64,000 nucleotides of DNA from Stentor roeselii (GCA_006503475.1 RSEH01000024.1:124001-188000); one strand, 5' to 3'. Shown: positions 54,875 through 63,332, counted from the stretch's first letter. Made by a program: numbers and translations. The notes: generated from the sequence alone by a model not told the origin.

Positions 54875-55777
54875 CTAAAAATCCTCACATATTGATTTTA
54901 CTACTTCTTCGAAGAAAAGTTGAACTGATGACTGGTCTTTTAAATTAAGCTCGAAATATTTAGCTGAGTAGTTTGAAGAAATGTTTTGGCTTTCTTCTTT
55001 AGTCAGAGCTCTTTGGTACTTTTCTAGCATGTCGAATCGGGTTCCGATTAGAAAAAGGTGAACTTTTTTTTGGATTTCTTTCTTGGCTTCTTGGACCAGG
55101 GTATCAAGCGAATACAAAGAGCTCTGATTAGTTAAATCAAACAAAAAAATCATTCCTTTTGCTCTAAAAAAGTAAGTATTCCTCAAAGAAACTTTAGCAT
55201 TCGAAGGAATCACTGAAAGACTAACCGATACTCGATGCTGTTTATATTTAAAAGTCTTACTCAGCCTTCCCGATGCAAAAGATTCTCCCGTGAACAATTG
55301 ACTAAACCCTTGTTCTAAAGTTGACTTCCCAGTGTTTTTATCTCCAGCGACTACAAGTTTGACAGACTTTAAGCTTATAATCTCATCTAAACCCCTGCTT
55401 TTCTCAATTTTTTCCGTTAAACTGAAGCTTTTTCGATGTTTCGTTCTAGGAAATCCAGAATTAACTGTCATCATTTTTTTCAATTTATCGATTTTTTCAT
55501 TCATACTTTTGAAGTGCTCGTCTCTGATGTGTTCAAGTCTTTTTATCTGTTCAGGGATTGGAATGTTTAAAGTATTTTTTGTTGAATCTTGGACATCTTG
55601 ATGTGCGTCGATCATCATTCCGATTAGAGGATGCTCAAGATTCACAGTTCGATGTCCTTTCGTGGAATTTTTTTCGAGGCTTTGATGAGCGGTGAGACAA
55701 GTGCCACAAAGTTTTTTTTCTTGGCAAACACAAATAAAACAGAAGTGCTGTCGATTGCAGATTTCACATTTTTCCAT
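54875..55777 (-). CDS. B-box zinc finger fused to a Rab-like GTPase domain, 300 aa
   Basis: Residues 1-55 form a B-box-like zinc-binding module (CEICNRQHFCFICVC, LCGTCLTAHQ, GHRTVNLEHP). A coiled-coil linker follows (about 75-125). Residues about 140-300 form a Ras-superfamily GTPase: P-loop GDKNTGKSTL, strand YFFRAKGMIFLFDLTNQSSL and the base-recognition strand HLFLIGTRFDM, where the usual NKxD reads TRFD. The switch II DxxG is not obvious, so hydrolysis may be impaired. The arrangement recalls TRIM23 (RING/B-box plus ARF domain), but the GTPase is Rab/Roco-like. The start is the ATG at 55775-55777. Confidence 0.8.
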   Translation of the reverse strand: MEKCEICNRQHFCFICVCQEKKLCGTCLTAHQSLEKNSTKGHRTVNLEHPLIGMMIDAHQDVQDSTKNTLNIPIPEQIKRLEHIRDEHFKSMNEKIDKLKKMMTVNSGFPRTKHRKSFSLTEKIEKSRGLDEIISLKSVKLVVAGDKNTGKSTLEQGFSQLFTGESFASGRLSKTFKYKQHRVSVSLSVIPSNAKVSLRNTYFFRAKGMIFLFDLTNQSSLYSLDTLVQEAKKEIQKKVHLFLIGTRFDMLEKYQRALTKEESQNISSNYSAKYFELNLKDQSSVQLFFEEVVKSICEDF

Positions 55778-55959
55778 GATTATTGAGTGCAGAAGAATTT
55801 TTTTAGGAATTATTAAAGATTTAGTGATAAATATCTCCAATTCTACTATTTTGTAAATATCTACAAATAAATCAATCCAAACCTCTAATATAACTAAAAA
55901 TTAATCCACTATAACTTTATACTGTTGACTAAATCATCAATTTCTTATAAATCAACAAG

Positions 55960-56427
55960 ATGGAGATGGACATGAATATGAGCATGTGTATGGACATGAC
56001 GATGAAGATGCAGATGACGTTTTACAACGATAAGAACTTCATGCTTTTCTTATACGAGTAACCTCTACACAGTTGGCACGTTCAAACAACTGAATCTTAC
56101 ATCTACAGCCTCGTTCTTCTTTTTCTCTTTTCCATAGTAGTCGAATTCACTCGAGTACTTCTCGGAAACAACGTCGGTGACCAGTTAGGCCAAAGTTTTG
56201 GAGAAGGATTTTCAGGCAGAATAATTCGTGGAATAGTAAAAAGTGTTGTTTTCTTTTTAACTATTTGTGGATGCTACTTGTTGATGTTAGCTGTGATGAC
56301 TTATAGCACCGGGGTTTTCATTGTTGTTTGCATTGGAAGTAGTCTTGGGTATATGGCTGGCAAGGCTTTTGAAAAGCCTCAATTAACTTTAGACAACTCT
56401 TATTCATTGCATATGATTAAAAGCTAA
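55960..56427 (+). CDS. CTR-family copper transporter, two exons, 150 aa
   Basis: The exons are 55960-56057 and 56073-56427. The first exon encodes a remarkable Met-rich N-terminus in which almost every second residue up to 19 is Met, the extracellular copper-binding Mets domain. After splicing the frame runs into three transmembrane segments: YSLVLLFLFSIVVEF, then SVVFFLTICGCYLLMLAVM carrying the MxxxM motif, then GVFIVVCIGSSLGYMAG with the GxxxG packing motif. These are the CTR/COPT hallmarks; the protein forms a trimer that imports Cu(I). Without the intron the frame stops after LYE. The stop codon overlaps that of a convergent minus-strand frame. Confidence 0.92.
56058..56072 (+). other. 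15-nt spliceosomal intron
   Basis: The intron is GTAACCTCTACACAG in the CTR gene. It begins across an in-frame TAA, and removal (phase 2) joins the Mets domain to the membrane segments. It has A at intron position 10. Confidence 0.92.
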
Positions 56428-56675
56428 CTATTACTTAAATTATCGTAGTAACAGTCCCAGTAGTTGTTTACTGATTCTATTTCTTGCTCAGGATTTTTCA
56501 ACTTACGAGCTTCTTCTAATTCAGAGAAATATTTCAAGCATTTCTTATGAGCCAATGACGGGTCAATGTTAAAAACTCTCTTCAAGTTGACTGACTTGAC
56601 TAAAAAAATAGTCAAGGCAGAAATCGAAAGATATTTCAAAAAAATCACTGAAAGTGTTGAAAAATTTTTTTCCAT
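56424..56675 (-). CDS. small single-pass membrane protein, hypothetical, 83 aa
   Basis: No family is recognised. One hydrophobic segment (TLSVIFLKYLSISALTIFLV) is followed by a charged helix and a C-terminal stretch ending NNYWDCYYDNLSNS. The frame may start at the ATG at 56675 or a longer one at 56714. The TAG stop shares four bases (CTAA) with the TAA of the convergent CTR gene, a layout seen at two other convergent pairs in this window, which favours a real gene. The size and single helix suggest an organelle membrane subunit, which is inference. Confidence 0.5.
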   Translation of the reverse strand: MEKNFSTLSVIFLKYLSISALTIFLVKSVNLKRVFNIDPSLAHKKCLKYFSELEEARKLKNPEQEIESVNNYWDCYYDNLSNS

Positions 56676-56760
56676 TATTTCAAAATTCTTATTGAAATAC
56701 TTAAACTTTTCCATGTATAAACAAGTAAAACCCACCAAAACTCTTGTTATAATAGAATTA

Positions 56761-58074
56761 ATGGAAAAATGCTCAGACGATATCAGAATCGCTGTGATTG
56801 GAAATGTTGATTCTGGGAAATCAACACTTGTCGGAGTACTTACTAAATGTGTTCAAGATGACGGCAGAGGACATGCTCGTAGTCTTGTTTTTAACTTCGC
56901 TCATGAACAGGCAAATGGCAGGACATCGAGCATTGCACAAGAAATCATGGGATTCACTTCTAATGGGCAACAGGTCGTACCTGAAAGAGTCAGTGAATCG
57001 AAAAATAAAAGCTGGCAACCGATTGTTGAGAATTCACAACAACTTATTACTTTTTTGGACTTGTGTGGACATGAAAAGTATTTAAAAACTACGATTTTTG
57101 GATTGGTTGGACTTATTCCGGATTATGCTATGATTGTGATTGGAGCTAATATGGGACTTACTCGCATGACTAAGGAACATATTGGATTGGCCATCAGTCT
57201 AAAAGTCCCCATATTCTTCGTGATAACAAAAATAGACATCGCTCCAAAGAACGTATTCGACAGCACCTTAGAACTTCTTCACAAAATAATGCGAAGTCCA
57301 GCAGCAGGTAGTCGTATGCCGATGCAAGTGACAACTGAAAACGTAAGCGACTTAGCGAATCTAATAGAAGGTAAAGTGTGTCCAATATTTACAGTATCAA
57401 ACGTGACAGGCGAGAACATTCCATTGTTAAAAACCTTTTTATCCCATTTAAAGACTCGAGTTTCAATAAACGGCATGTTCGCCTCAAGTGAAGCTCCAGC
57501 CGAGTTTCTAATCGACGGTGTCTTCATGGTAACCGGTGTAGGGATGGTAGTTTCAGGCATAATCCGCGCAGGAACAATCCACTTAAACCAGCCGATGTTC
57601 CTCGGTCCAGACAGCACAGGTTCTTTCAAAGCAGTCCTCGTGAAAGGCATTCATCACAAGCGAGTCCCAATCGAATCAGCTACTTCAGGACAGTCAGTTT
57701 CTTTAAACATTAAAACCGTCGCAAAAAAAGAAGTCCTTAAAAAAAACTCCTACAAAAAAGGCATGGTCCTTATTGATAAAGACCTTTGTCCTGAGACTGT
57801 CTGGGAGTTCGAAGCGGAAGTCGTCATCTTGCATCATGCGACCACCATTCGCCCTAACTATCAGCCTATTATTCACTGTGGAGTTGTCAGGCAAGCGGCA
57901 AGTGTCGTTGAAATGTCGAATGAACTCCTGAGGTCAGGCGATAAAGGAATCATTAAGTTTCGATTTGCTTATCATCCGGAAATCATGCACCCTGGAATGC
58001 AAATACTTTTTAGAGAAGGACGGACTAAAGGACTTGGAGAAGTCAGAAAAACTATTCCTATTAGAGTTGAATAA
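56761..58074 (+). CDS. GTPBP1/GTPBP2-like translational GTPase, 437 aa
   Basis: This is a translation-factor-type GTPase. G1 is GNVDSGKSTL (residues 14-23). GRTSSIAQEIMGF and FLDLCGHEKYLKTT form the switch region, and TKID is G4. Beta-barrel domains II and III follow (FMVTGVGMVVSGIIRAG; GDKGIIKFRFAYHPEIMHPG). Specific stretches match GTPBP1 (VGVLT with GRGxAR, TKEHIGLAI, CPIFTVSNVTGENIPLLK). GTPBP1 acts in ribosome rescue and mRNA surveillance. The long N-terminal extension of animal GTPBP1 is absent if the ATG at 56761 is used; 56713 is an alternative in-frame start. Confidence 0.92.
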   Translation: MEKCSDDIRIAVIGNVDSGKSTLVGVLTKCVQDDGRGHARSLVFNFAHEQANGRTSSIAQEIMGFTSNGQQVVPERVSESKNKSWQPIVENSQQLITFLDLCGHEKYLKTTIFGLVGLIPDYAMIVIGANMGLTRMTKEHIGLAISLKVPIFFVITKIDIAPKNVFDSTLELLHKIMRSPAAGSRMPMQVTTENVSDLANLIEGKVCPIFTVSNVTGENIPLLKTFLSHLKTRVSINGMFASSEAPAEFLIDGVFMVTGVGMVVSGIIRAGTIHLNQPMFLGPDSTGSFKAVLVKGIHHKRVPIESATSGQSVSLNIKTVAKKEVLKKNSYKKGMVLIDKDLCPETVWEFEAEVVILHHATTIRPNYQPIIHCGVVRQAASVVEMSNELLRSGDKGIIKFRFAYHPEIMHPGMQILFREGRTKGLGEVRKTIPIRVE

Positions 58075-58085
58075 AAGATATAAAT

Positions 58086-59150
58086 ATGAACTACTCTCGA
58101 ATGGACTCCTATAACACTGACATCGCGTCTAGAAGTGAAAGCATGATGAGTGGGACTAGCTTTTCAAGTGGATTTGAATTGCCTGTTGATCGCACTGCTT
58201 ATCTATCGGATAGCTCTTGTACTTGTTGTGGAAGCTGCTTTGAGGATGATTTTTCTGATAGGAAACATTGCACTTTTTGCTATCGGGGAGTTTGTGAAAG
58301 CTGTCTCTCAAAGCAAAGTGTCCACCACGAGAAAGGCCCAAACACCCCAATCTGCGAGAACTGTTACGAAAAGCAACTAACAAAAGGGGTAAACCTCTTA
58401 GAGCGTCTCCGTTCAGAAATCGAGGAACTAAAAGAAAAATTCGGCCACGAAAAAAGAGCGACCCAAAACGAGGCGAAGCTAAAAATGGAGCTTGAAGACG
58501 AGCTCGAAAAATTAGTCTCATCCGAAAAAGACAAAGAAAACAGCGTCTTAAAAGAAATCTACCTTCTTCGAGAAGCCAACTCAAAACTCGAAAAAGAAGT
58601 CCTTCTACTCGAACTAGAGCAGAAAGAAAAAGAAGTCGAATGCAAAAACCTCGAACAAAAAATAAAAAACGTTCAAGAAGAAGCAGAAAGTCTAAAAGCC
58701 AAATATCACAACACCCAAAGCACCGAGTCTCTAAAAGAAGCTCTTGAAAAAGCCCGCGAAGAATACGAAAAACTTAAAAGCGAAGTGGAAAATAATGAAA
58801 GTCAAATCCAAAGCTCAAAAGCTGAAGAACTTGAACTTGAACTAAAGAGAGACAAGTTAAGAGAAGAACTTGTTAAAGCTGAGGAAAAATTCGCTGAACT
58901 CACTCAAAATGTTCGAGAAAGTGAAAACGAGGAACTTCAACAACGAGAGAAAATTCAACGACTTGAAGAAGGAATCAGTATTTACTCCAGAAGAGAAAGT
59001 TCCAGCTTTATCAACCTGAATGAAAGTAAGTTCGCGATTGAGTACAACAAGTTAAAACAGCAGATTGAAGAACGAAACCAAACAATTGACAAGCTGAAGA
59101 ATGAGATTCAAAGATACGAGACCAACAGCACTTTTTCTATTGAGTCTTAA
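58086..59150 (+). CDS. zinc-finger (FYVE/RING-like) coiled-coil protein, 354 aa
   Basis: After a Ser-rich N-terminus, residues 45-95 hold a Cys-rich treble-clef finger (CTCCGSCF, DRKHCTFCYRGVCESCL, then PICENCY). This resembles FYVE-related or RING-type fingers but lacks the RKHHCR basic motif, so lipid binding is uncertain. From about residue 105 to the end the protein is one long coiled coil, almost all Glu, Lys, Leu and Arg. The pattern suggests an elongated dimer that tethers membranes or sits at a centrosome-like structure. It follows the GTPBP1 gene by 11 bp. Its TAA overlaps the stop codon of the convergent coiled-coil gene. Confidence 0.75.
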   Translation: MNYSRMDSYNTDIASRSESMMSGTSFSSGFELPVDRTAYLSDSSCTCCGSCFEDDFSDRKHCTFCYRGVCESCLSKQSVHHEKGPNTPICENCYEKQLTKGVNLLERLRSEIEELKEKFGHEKRATQNEAKLKMELEDELEKLVSSEKDKENSVLKEIYLLREANSKLEKEVLLLELEQKEKEVECKNLEQKIKNVQEEAESLKAKYHNTQSTESLKEALEKAREEYEKLKSEVENNESQIQSSKAEELELELKRDKLREELVKAEEKFAELTQNVRESENEELQQREKIQRLEEGISIYSRRESSSFINLNESKFAIEYNKLKQQIEERNQTIDKLKNEIQRYETNSTFSIES

Positions 59151-60181
59151 TAGTTTAGCTGTGTCAATAGCCCTGTTTCTGGCTCCAGGCTTTCCTTGTT
59201 CCGGAAAGGGAAGAGTTTTTCATAGAGCATCATGAGGACCTGCTCGTTACTTATCAGAAGTTCTAAAATTCTTCGCTTATCAGCAGGACTGAAATTTTCC
59301 GTCTTTGGACTTGGCAGGAGCTTTGACTTCAACCCGAATTTTTGAGTTTTTAATGACTTGGCTCGACGATGGCCTACTTCTTGTTTGACTTCTTCCACAC
59401 AGTCTAAAAATAAAGTTTCCATTTCACTTTTTTCTGTGAATTTTGAACTTCGCATTACTGAAAAAGTCCTCATTTTTCTTCTTTCATTTGAAATTATGCT
59501 TTTGTAATGACGAGTTGCATGCTCGAAGTGCTTTTCTTGTTTTTCCATTAAAATTTCTAGTTCTTTGTAAAGTTCTGTGTCGGTTTGGTCGTATTTGTTG
59601 AGAAGGTCTTCGATTAGCTTTCCTGAAGTGGATGAAGCGATGAAAGGAAAAGGTTTTGATGAAGGACTTGCTTCGTTTATGCTTTTTTCGCCGACTGAAG
59701 CTTTTGACTTGAGTTTTCGCTTGGTTGACTTGAGTTTTGATTTAAAATATTTGACGTCTTGTTGAAGTTCGTTGTTTTTCGCTTTTAAGACTTCCAAGTC
59801 GTTTTTAAAGTCTTCAGTCACTGATTTCAAACGTTGGGATTCTTGCTTGTACCAGTCGATTGACTGTTGAATGCGCTTTTTCTCTTCGTGAAATCGCTGG
59901 TTTATGTCTGTGCTGTTTGCGGCTTTTTTTAACTGGGTTATTTGGCTTTGAAGGTTGAAGATCTGGTATTTGAATGCGTTTAGGTAGTCTTTTTCGTGCT
60001 TTTTTAATACGTTTTCTAAGTCTTCTGGAAGACTTTGCATTTGCTGCTTTATTAGGGATCGGAATGCGTCGATTTGGTCTTGGGTTGGTGAGTCTTTTGA
60101 TTTGCTTATGTCGGTTATGAAGGATTTGTCGGGGTTTATTGATGGCAGGTGAAAGGAATCTTTTCTTTGTCTTTCTTCCAT
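59147..60181 (-). CDS. coiled-coil protein, 344 aa
   Basis: Coiled coil covers about residues 40-165 (Lys/Gln/Leu heptads), followed by a disordered basic spacer and a helical C-terminal domain. The segment DKRRILELLISNEQVLMMLYEKLFP near the end looks conserved and may define a family, but it is not one named here. It is probably a cytoskeletal or ciliary basal-body component by analogy with similar proteins. Stop codon TAA shares TTAA with the convergent zinc-finger/coiled-coil gene. Confidence 0.7.
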   Translation of the reverse strand: MEERQRKDSFHLPSINPDKSFITDISKSKDSPTQDQIDAFRSLIKQQMQSLPEDLENVLKKHEKDYLNAFKYQIFNLQSQITQLKKAANSTDINQRFHEEKKRIQQSIDWYKQESQRLKSVTEDFKNDLEVLKAKNNELQQDVKYFKSKLKSTKRKLKSKASVGEKSINEASPSSKPFPFIASSTSGKLIEDLLNKYDQTDTELYKELEILMEKQEKHFEHATRHYKSIISNERRKMRTFSVMRSSKFTEKSEMETLFLDCVEEVKQEVGHRRAKSLKTQKFGLKSKLLPSPKTENFSPADKRRILELLISNEQVLMMLYEKLFPFRNKESLEPETGLLTQLNY

Positions 60182-60293
60182 TTAATTTAATTGTCATTTG
60201 AAGAAACAAAGCAATCAAATTGAAAACAATCTAATTCAAATCAAAAAACTACACCAAACCCACCCAGATCCCAAAATGATTATCCTATTAGTA

Positions 60294-60770
60294 CTAAGCC
60301 TGGTCCTTCGCAGCAGCTTCAGGCTTGTTTTCCTGAGGAGCAGCTTCATCTTCATCTTGCAGCTTATTCCTAAGCTAAATGTCACTTACAGTGAAAGCAA
60401 AAACAATATAAAGAATTCCAGTCAAAGCCGCAAAAACAAAGATAATAATCCTCCACCATACCGAGACATCCATGGAAATAGTAGCAATGCTGCCTGAACC
60501 TTACAAAATGAAATAAAGACCTTTCCCGAAGTACTTTTTCAGAAATGAGAAGTAAAAAGCGAACCTCGGAATAGGAAATTCACATAAAATCCCTGTAATC
60601 CCAAACAAAATATAGTAAATGGCCATCATGAACTCAATAGGCCCTGAAATTCTCGAATCAAACATGACAAAGTCCATAATTCCCAGAATTGCGATTCCCG
60701 CTCCAGACAAAATACTCAAGATTTTCATCAAAATCGCGAAAGCCTTATCATCAACAGTCTGCCCGACCAT
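60294..60770 (-). CDS. COPI-associated membrane protein (TVP15-like), three exons, 148 aa
   Basis: The exons are 60505-60770, 60390-60489 and 60294-60374, joined across two 15-nt introns. Four hydrophobic segments are present: ILSGAGIAILGIMDFVMF, MMAIYYILFGITGILCEF, a Phe-rich stretch before GKGLYF, and RIIIFVFAALTGILYIVFAF. The segment IPRFAFYFSFLKKYFGKGLYF matches the COPI-associated (PF08507/TVP15) family, whose members sit in Golgi membranes and copurify with coatomer. The C-terminus after the last helix is Glu/Ala/Lys-rich and cytosolic. The gene would appear truncated without splicing. Confidence 0.8.
60375..60389 (-). other. 15-nt spliceosomal intron
   Basis: On the minus strand the intron is GTAAGTGACATTTAG, second in the TVP15-like gene (phase 0), with an in-frame TAG. 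It has A at intron position 10. Confidence 0.85.
60490..60504 (-). other. 15-nt spliceosomal intron
   Basis: On the minus strand the intron is GTAAGGTTCAGGCAG, first in the TVP15-like gene (phase 2). It spans an in-frame TAA, and removal restores the fourth membrane segment. It has A at intron position 10. Confidence 0.85.
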
Positions 60771-60846
60771 ATTATTATAATCCAAACACCTAAAATATTC
60801 TAAAAGATGCAAAGTCTATCTTCCATTTAATTTTCCCTCTATAAAA

Positions 60847-61758
60847 ATGAACATTTCGATCAGTTGCCAAGGATCATTTCTCTTCGAATTAAACCAGCTG
60901 ATTAAAGTCGGTTATAAAGTTCCAGACCTCTGCCTGATCTTTCAAGAGTCACTACTGATCATTTCTGACCCTTCTAAAGACTCATCTCTTCCAGGGTGGA
61001 TCGAGTTAGACCCAAGCGACAGGTCCTGTTTCGAAAGCTACTCTATAAAAACACGCAGTTCTAACAACCGAATCGTCCTAACATGCAAACAGGAGAGTTT
61101 AAGTCAGTCTCTGGAAGCCTGCAGTGTTTTGCCGGGAACACAAGTAAAGATCGGCTTAAGTGAAATCGGTCAGCAGGCCTGTCTGGTGTTCCAGTCGACA
61201 GTCCCTGAAGAAAACGAGTCATTTGTTTATGAAAAGTATGTCGAAGTCACCATCGAAAAAAGAGCCAGTCAGAAAATCCCTGAAGTTCCCAAATCGATTG
61301 AATGTGAATTGATCAGCTTGTTAAAAATTCAAAGTCTCATCAGCCCCTTCTTGAAAAACGACTCGTTTATGCAGGTCTGCCTCACTGTTGAAGACTGTCA
61401 TGTATGTAAAGCGAAGGACTCGAGAGATCTTGACTTTGTCTTTGGTTGCAATCACAACAGGAAGAACTTCGTTATGCCTGAGAAGGGAAAACTTATTTTA
61501 GTATCTAGAGAAACTACTTTGTTTCATATTATCAGCAAGTTCTTAGGCCTTCCGTTACAGAAGGGACAATGCAGTTTGTATAATATTCAAACTGTAGTCA
61601 GAAGTGGCGATTTCGCTGAAGCTCTTCAGAAATGTGTGAATTTTGGCTCGGTTAGCACAGTTTTCGGAATTCAACATGAAGGCGACATTGTGATCAGCGC
61701 CTCTCGCAGGGGTGGACTGGTTTTAAGAGTGATTATCCCTGCACAGCTGGATTTATAA
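60847..61758 (+). CDS. HUS1: HUS1-like checkpoint clamp subunit, 303 aa
   Basis: The length and layout fit a PCNA-like clamp of two related halves. Features that recall HUS1 include LIKVGYKVPDLCLIFQESLLII at the N-terminus, a central interdomain linker and VEVTIEKRASQKIPEVP. C-terminal strands CSLYNIQTVVRSGDF and ending LVLRVIIPAQLDL resemble the HUS1 end (xxxYFIPAL). HUS1 forms the 9-1-1 ring with RAD9 and RAD1, loaded at damaged DNA to activate ATR. The match is moderate and made without alignment; RAD1 is the main alternative. POLE2 in this window also acts in replication but is not adjacent. Confidence 0.6.
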   Translation: MNISISCQGSFLFELNQLIKVGYKVPDLCLIFQESLLIISDPSKDSSLPGWIELDPSDRSCFESYSIKTRSSNNRIVLTCKQESLSQSLEACSVLPGTQVKIGLSEIGQQACLVFQSTVPEENESFVYEKYVEVTIEKRASQKIPEVPKSIECELISLLKIQSLISPFLKNDSFMQVCLTVEDCHVCKAKDSRDLDFVFGCNHNRKNFVMPEKGKLILVSRETTLFHIISKFLGLPLQKGQCSLYNIQTVVRSGDFAEALQKCVNFGSVSTVFGIQHEGDIVISASRRGGLVLRVIIPAQLDL

Positions 61759-61775
61759 CAGGTAAGATTATTAAT

Positions 61776-62888
61776 ATGGAAATCATGGCTTCTTCTAAAT
61801 GGCTTCATTGGGTGTTTTTTTTATTGATTTCTGGATTTTTTACTTTTATTGTTCTTTGCTCGTCGATTACTCCAGATGAATTTATTTTTAATAGCTTTTC
61901 GATGAAGGCTGGAAAAGATTTCTTGAATTTTGAGGTTGAGAAAATGACTAGTTTTAATCAGGTTCTGGTTGTGGATGTTTTGGTTTGTTCAGAAGAAAAG
62001 GTTTGGAGCATTCTTGTCGTTCAAGCCAGTGAACGGCTTCAGGCTACTCATGGTGAGGTGGTTTGGAAAGATGAAAAAGAAGGGATTTTCGAGTGTGAGG
62101 AGAAAAGATGGGTGGTAGAAAGGGTTAGGTTTAGAAAGTATTTTATTCATTTTGGAATCGCTGCTGATTCTGTGACTAGGATCAAAATTGGATTTGAAAA
62201 CCCTGAATTTGTCAATTTTTTTATTGTTGTTAGAGGTTTTGTTTTTATTGTTTGCTTTTTTAGTTGCTATTTGGCTTTTAGGTTTAGTTTTGTACAGTTG
62301 AGAAGGGGGAAGTGGGTGTTGATGCTTAGTTTTAGTTGTTTGATTTATGCTTTTCCGTATAAACTTGGGTCTGTGATGTGGAATTTTGAAATTTGGAGGT
62401 ATTTTGAAGTGATTTCGAGGGGGGGGTTTTTATTTGTGTTTTTTTCGTTTATCAAACCTGAGAAGCCTTTATCAGTTAGGAGGAATATTTTATTTTATAT
62501 TACTGTTGTTATTTTTACGTCTTTAAACATATTGTCCCGTGCCTATCTCCCCATCACTTTATTTTTCTTTATACTTCTCAGTCTTTTCTTATATTCATTT
62601 TACCTCGACAGACTAAAAAGAATAAAAAATCTTTCACCTGAATCTAAAATCGATTTACTAGTCGAGCTATTCATGGTAGTCTTCATAACCCTAGGAGTCC
62701 AATCCGGCCTCTTCAGCGAATTAAGGAATAACCCAAGCCTAGAAACATTATCCTTCCTACTGATCATTACTTTTCTTCTCTACATTCAATGGAGTATCAA
62801 ATTCTTCGAAAATTTCCTACCCAAAACCTTAAACTCATGTGAAAGCGAGATGATTTCCATTCCACCTTCTCTTCAAGTTTCATTTTAA
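61776..62888 (+). CDS. GOST-type seven-transmembrane protein (Wntless/TMEM181-like), 370 aa
   Basis: A signal-anchor helix (about 10-30) leads to a luminal beta-rich domain (about 35-145), followed by seven transmembrane segments to the C-terminus. Examples are FFIVVRGFVFIVCFFSCYLAF, WVLMLSFSCLIYAFPYKLG, ILFYITVVIFTSLNIL, ITLFFFILLSLFLYSFY, LLVELFMVVFITLGVQSG and FLLIITFLLYIQWSI. This one-plus-seven topology with a Golgi-dynamics-like ectodomain is that of GOST proteins such as Wntless, TMEM181 and GPR180, which escort cargo in the secretory route. The specific subfamily is not certain. The gene starts 17 bp after the HUS1-like stop. Confidence 0.5.
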   Translation: MEIMASSKWLHWVFFLLISGFFTFIVLCSSITPDEFIFNSFSMKAGKDFLNFEVEKMTSFNQVLVVDVLVCSEEKVWSILVVQASERLQATHGEVVWKDEKEGIFECEEKRWVVERVRFRKYFIHFGIAADSVTRIKIGFENPEFVNFFIVVRGFVFIVCFFSCYLAFRFSFVQLRRGKWVLMLSFSCLIYAFPYKLGSVMWNFEIWRYFEVISRGGFLFVFFSFIKPEKPLSVRRNILFYITVVIFTSLNILSRAYLPITLFFFILLSLFLYSFYLDRLKRIKNLSPESKIDLLVELFMVVFITLGVQSGLFSELRNNPSLETLSFLLIITFLLYIQWSIKFFENFLPKTLNSCESEMISIPPSLQVSF

Positions 62889-62900
62889 CTATTCTAACTA

Positions 62901-63332
62901 TTAATATGTCGACCCTTCATTAGGTTGAGGGAGTCTTTTATTAGCAGCAGAGTTCATTTCTTTTCTCAATTCAACAAGAATAGTTTCCATTGAAAAAGAG
63001 TTGTTCCAGTTCCCAAGTACTCTGAAAGAGCCTGGGTCAACATTTCCATTGCTTTGATTTACACAACTCATGTTGATCCTTGTCAGGAATCTCACTCGAG
63101 GAGCTTCGTTTGGATAGTTCGGCCCGCAGTAAATGCCGATCGAGTAAAGGCGGCCTTCGTGACTACCTCCTGGTGGACCTTGGATCATACCTGTCCAGTT
63201 AGTTAAAGTATTATCGTCACCTCTTTCTAAACCGTAGCTTACGTTCGGGTCGCCTAAACCTTTCTCTCCTTTTTCTAACTCGTCTAGTAGTCGGAAGTTT
63301 CGGGGTACTACTTAGATTTTACCTTGAGACAT
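62901..63332 (-). CDS. UBE2V: ubiquitin-conjugating enzyme E2 variant (UEV/MMS2), two exons, 138 aa
   Basis: Exon 1 is only 10 coding bases (63323-63332, ATGTCTCAAG) and exon 2 is 62901-63307. After splicing, the protein opens [23 protein letters not shown], typical of UEV1/MMS2, and continues through [19 protein letters not shown], the [16 protein letters not shown] strand and [19 protein letters not shown]. No Cys lies at the E2 active-site position, as expected for an E2 variant. The protein pairs with UBC13 to build Lys63-linked ubiquitin chains in DNA damage tolerance. Length is normal for the family. Confidence 0.93.
63308..63322 (-). other. 15-nt spliceosomal intron after a 10-nt coding exon
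   Basis: On the minus strand the intron is GTAAAATCTAAGTAG. It carries in-frame stops, and removal (phase 1) restores the conserved UEV N-terminus. It has A at intron position 10. Confidence 0.92.

Noticed and set aside
56566-56760. N-terminal extension of the GTPBP1-like protein
   Set aside because: It is Lys/Phe-rich and antisense to the small membrane-protein frame; the GTPase starts properly at 56761, though the ATG at 56713 cannot be excluded.
60198-60497. 99-codon plus-strand frame
   Set aside because: It is antisense to exons two and three of the COPI-associated gene and has no family features.
61741-61775. Possible intron between the HUS1-like and GOST-like genes (GGTAAG near 61760)
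   Set aside because: The GT site follows the TAA, there is no matching AG at 15 nt with A at position 10, and both flanking proteins look complete.
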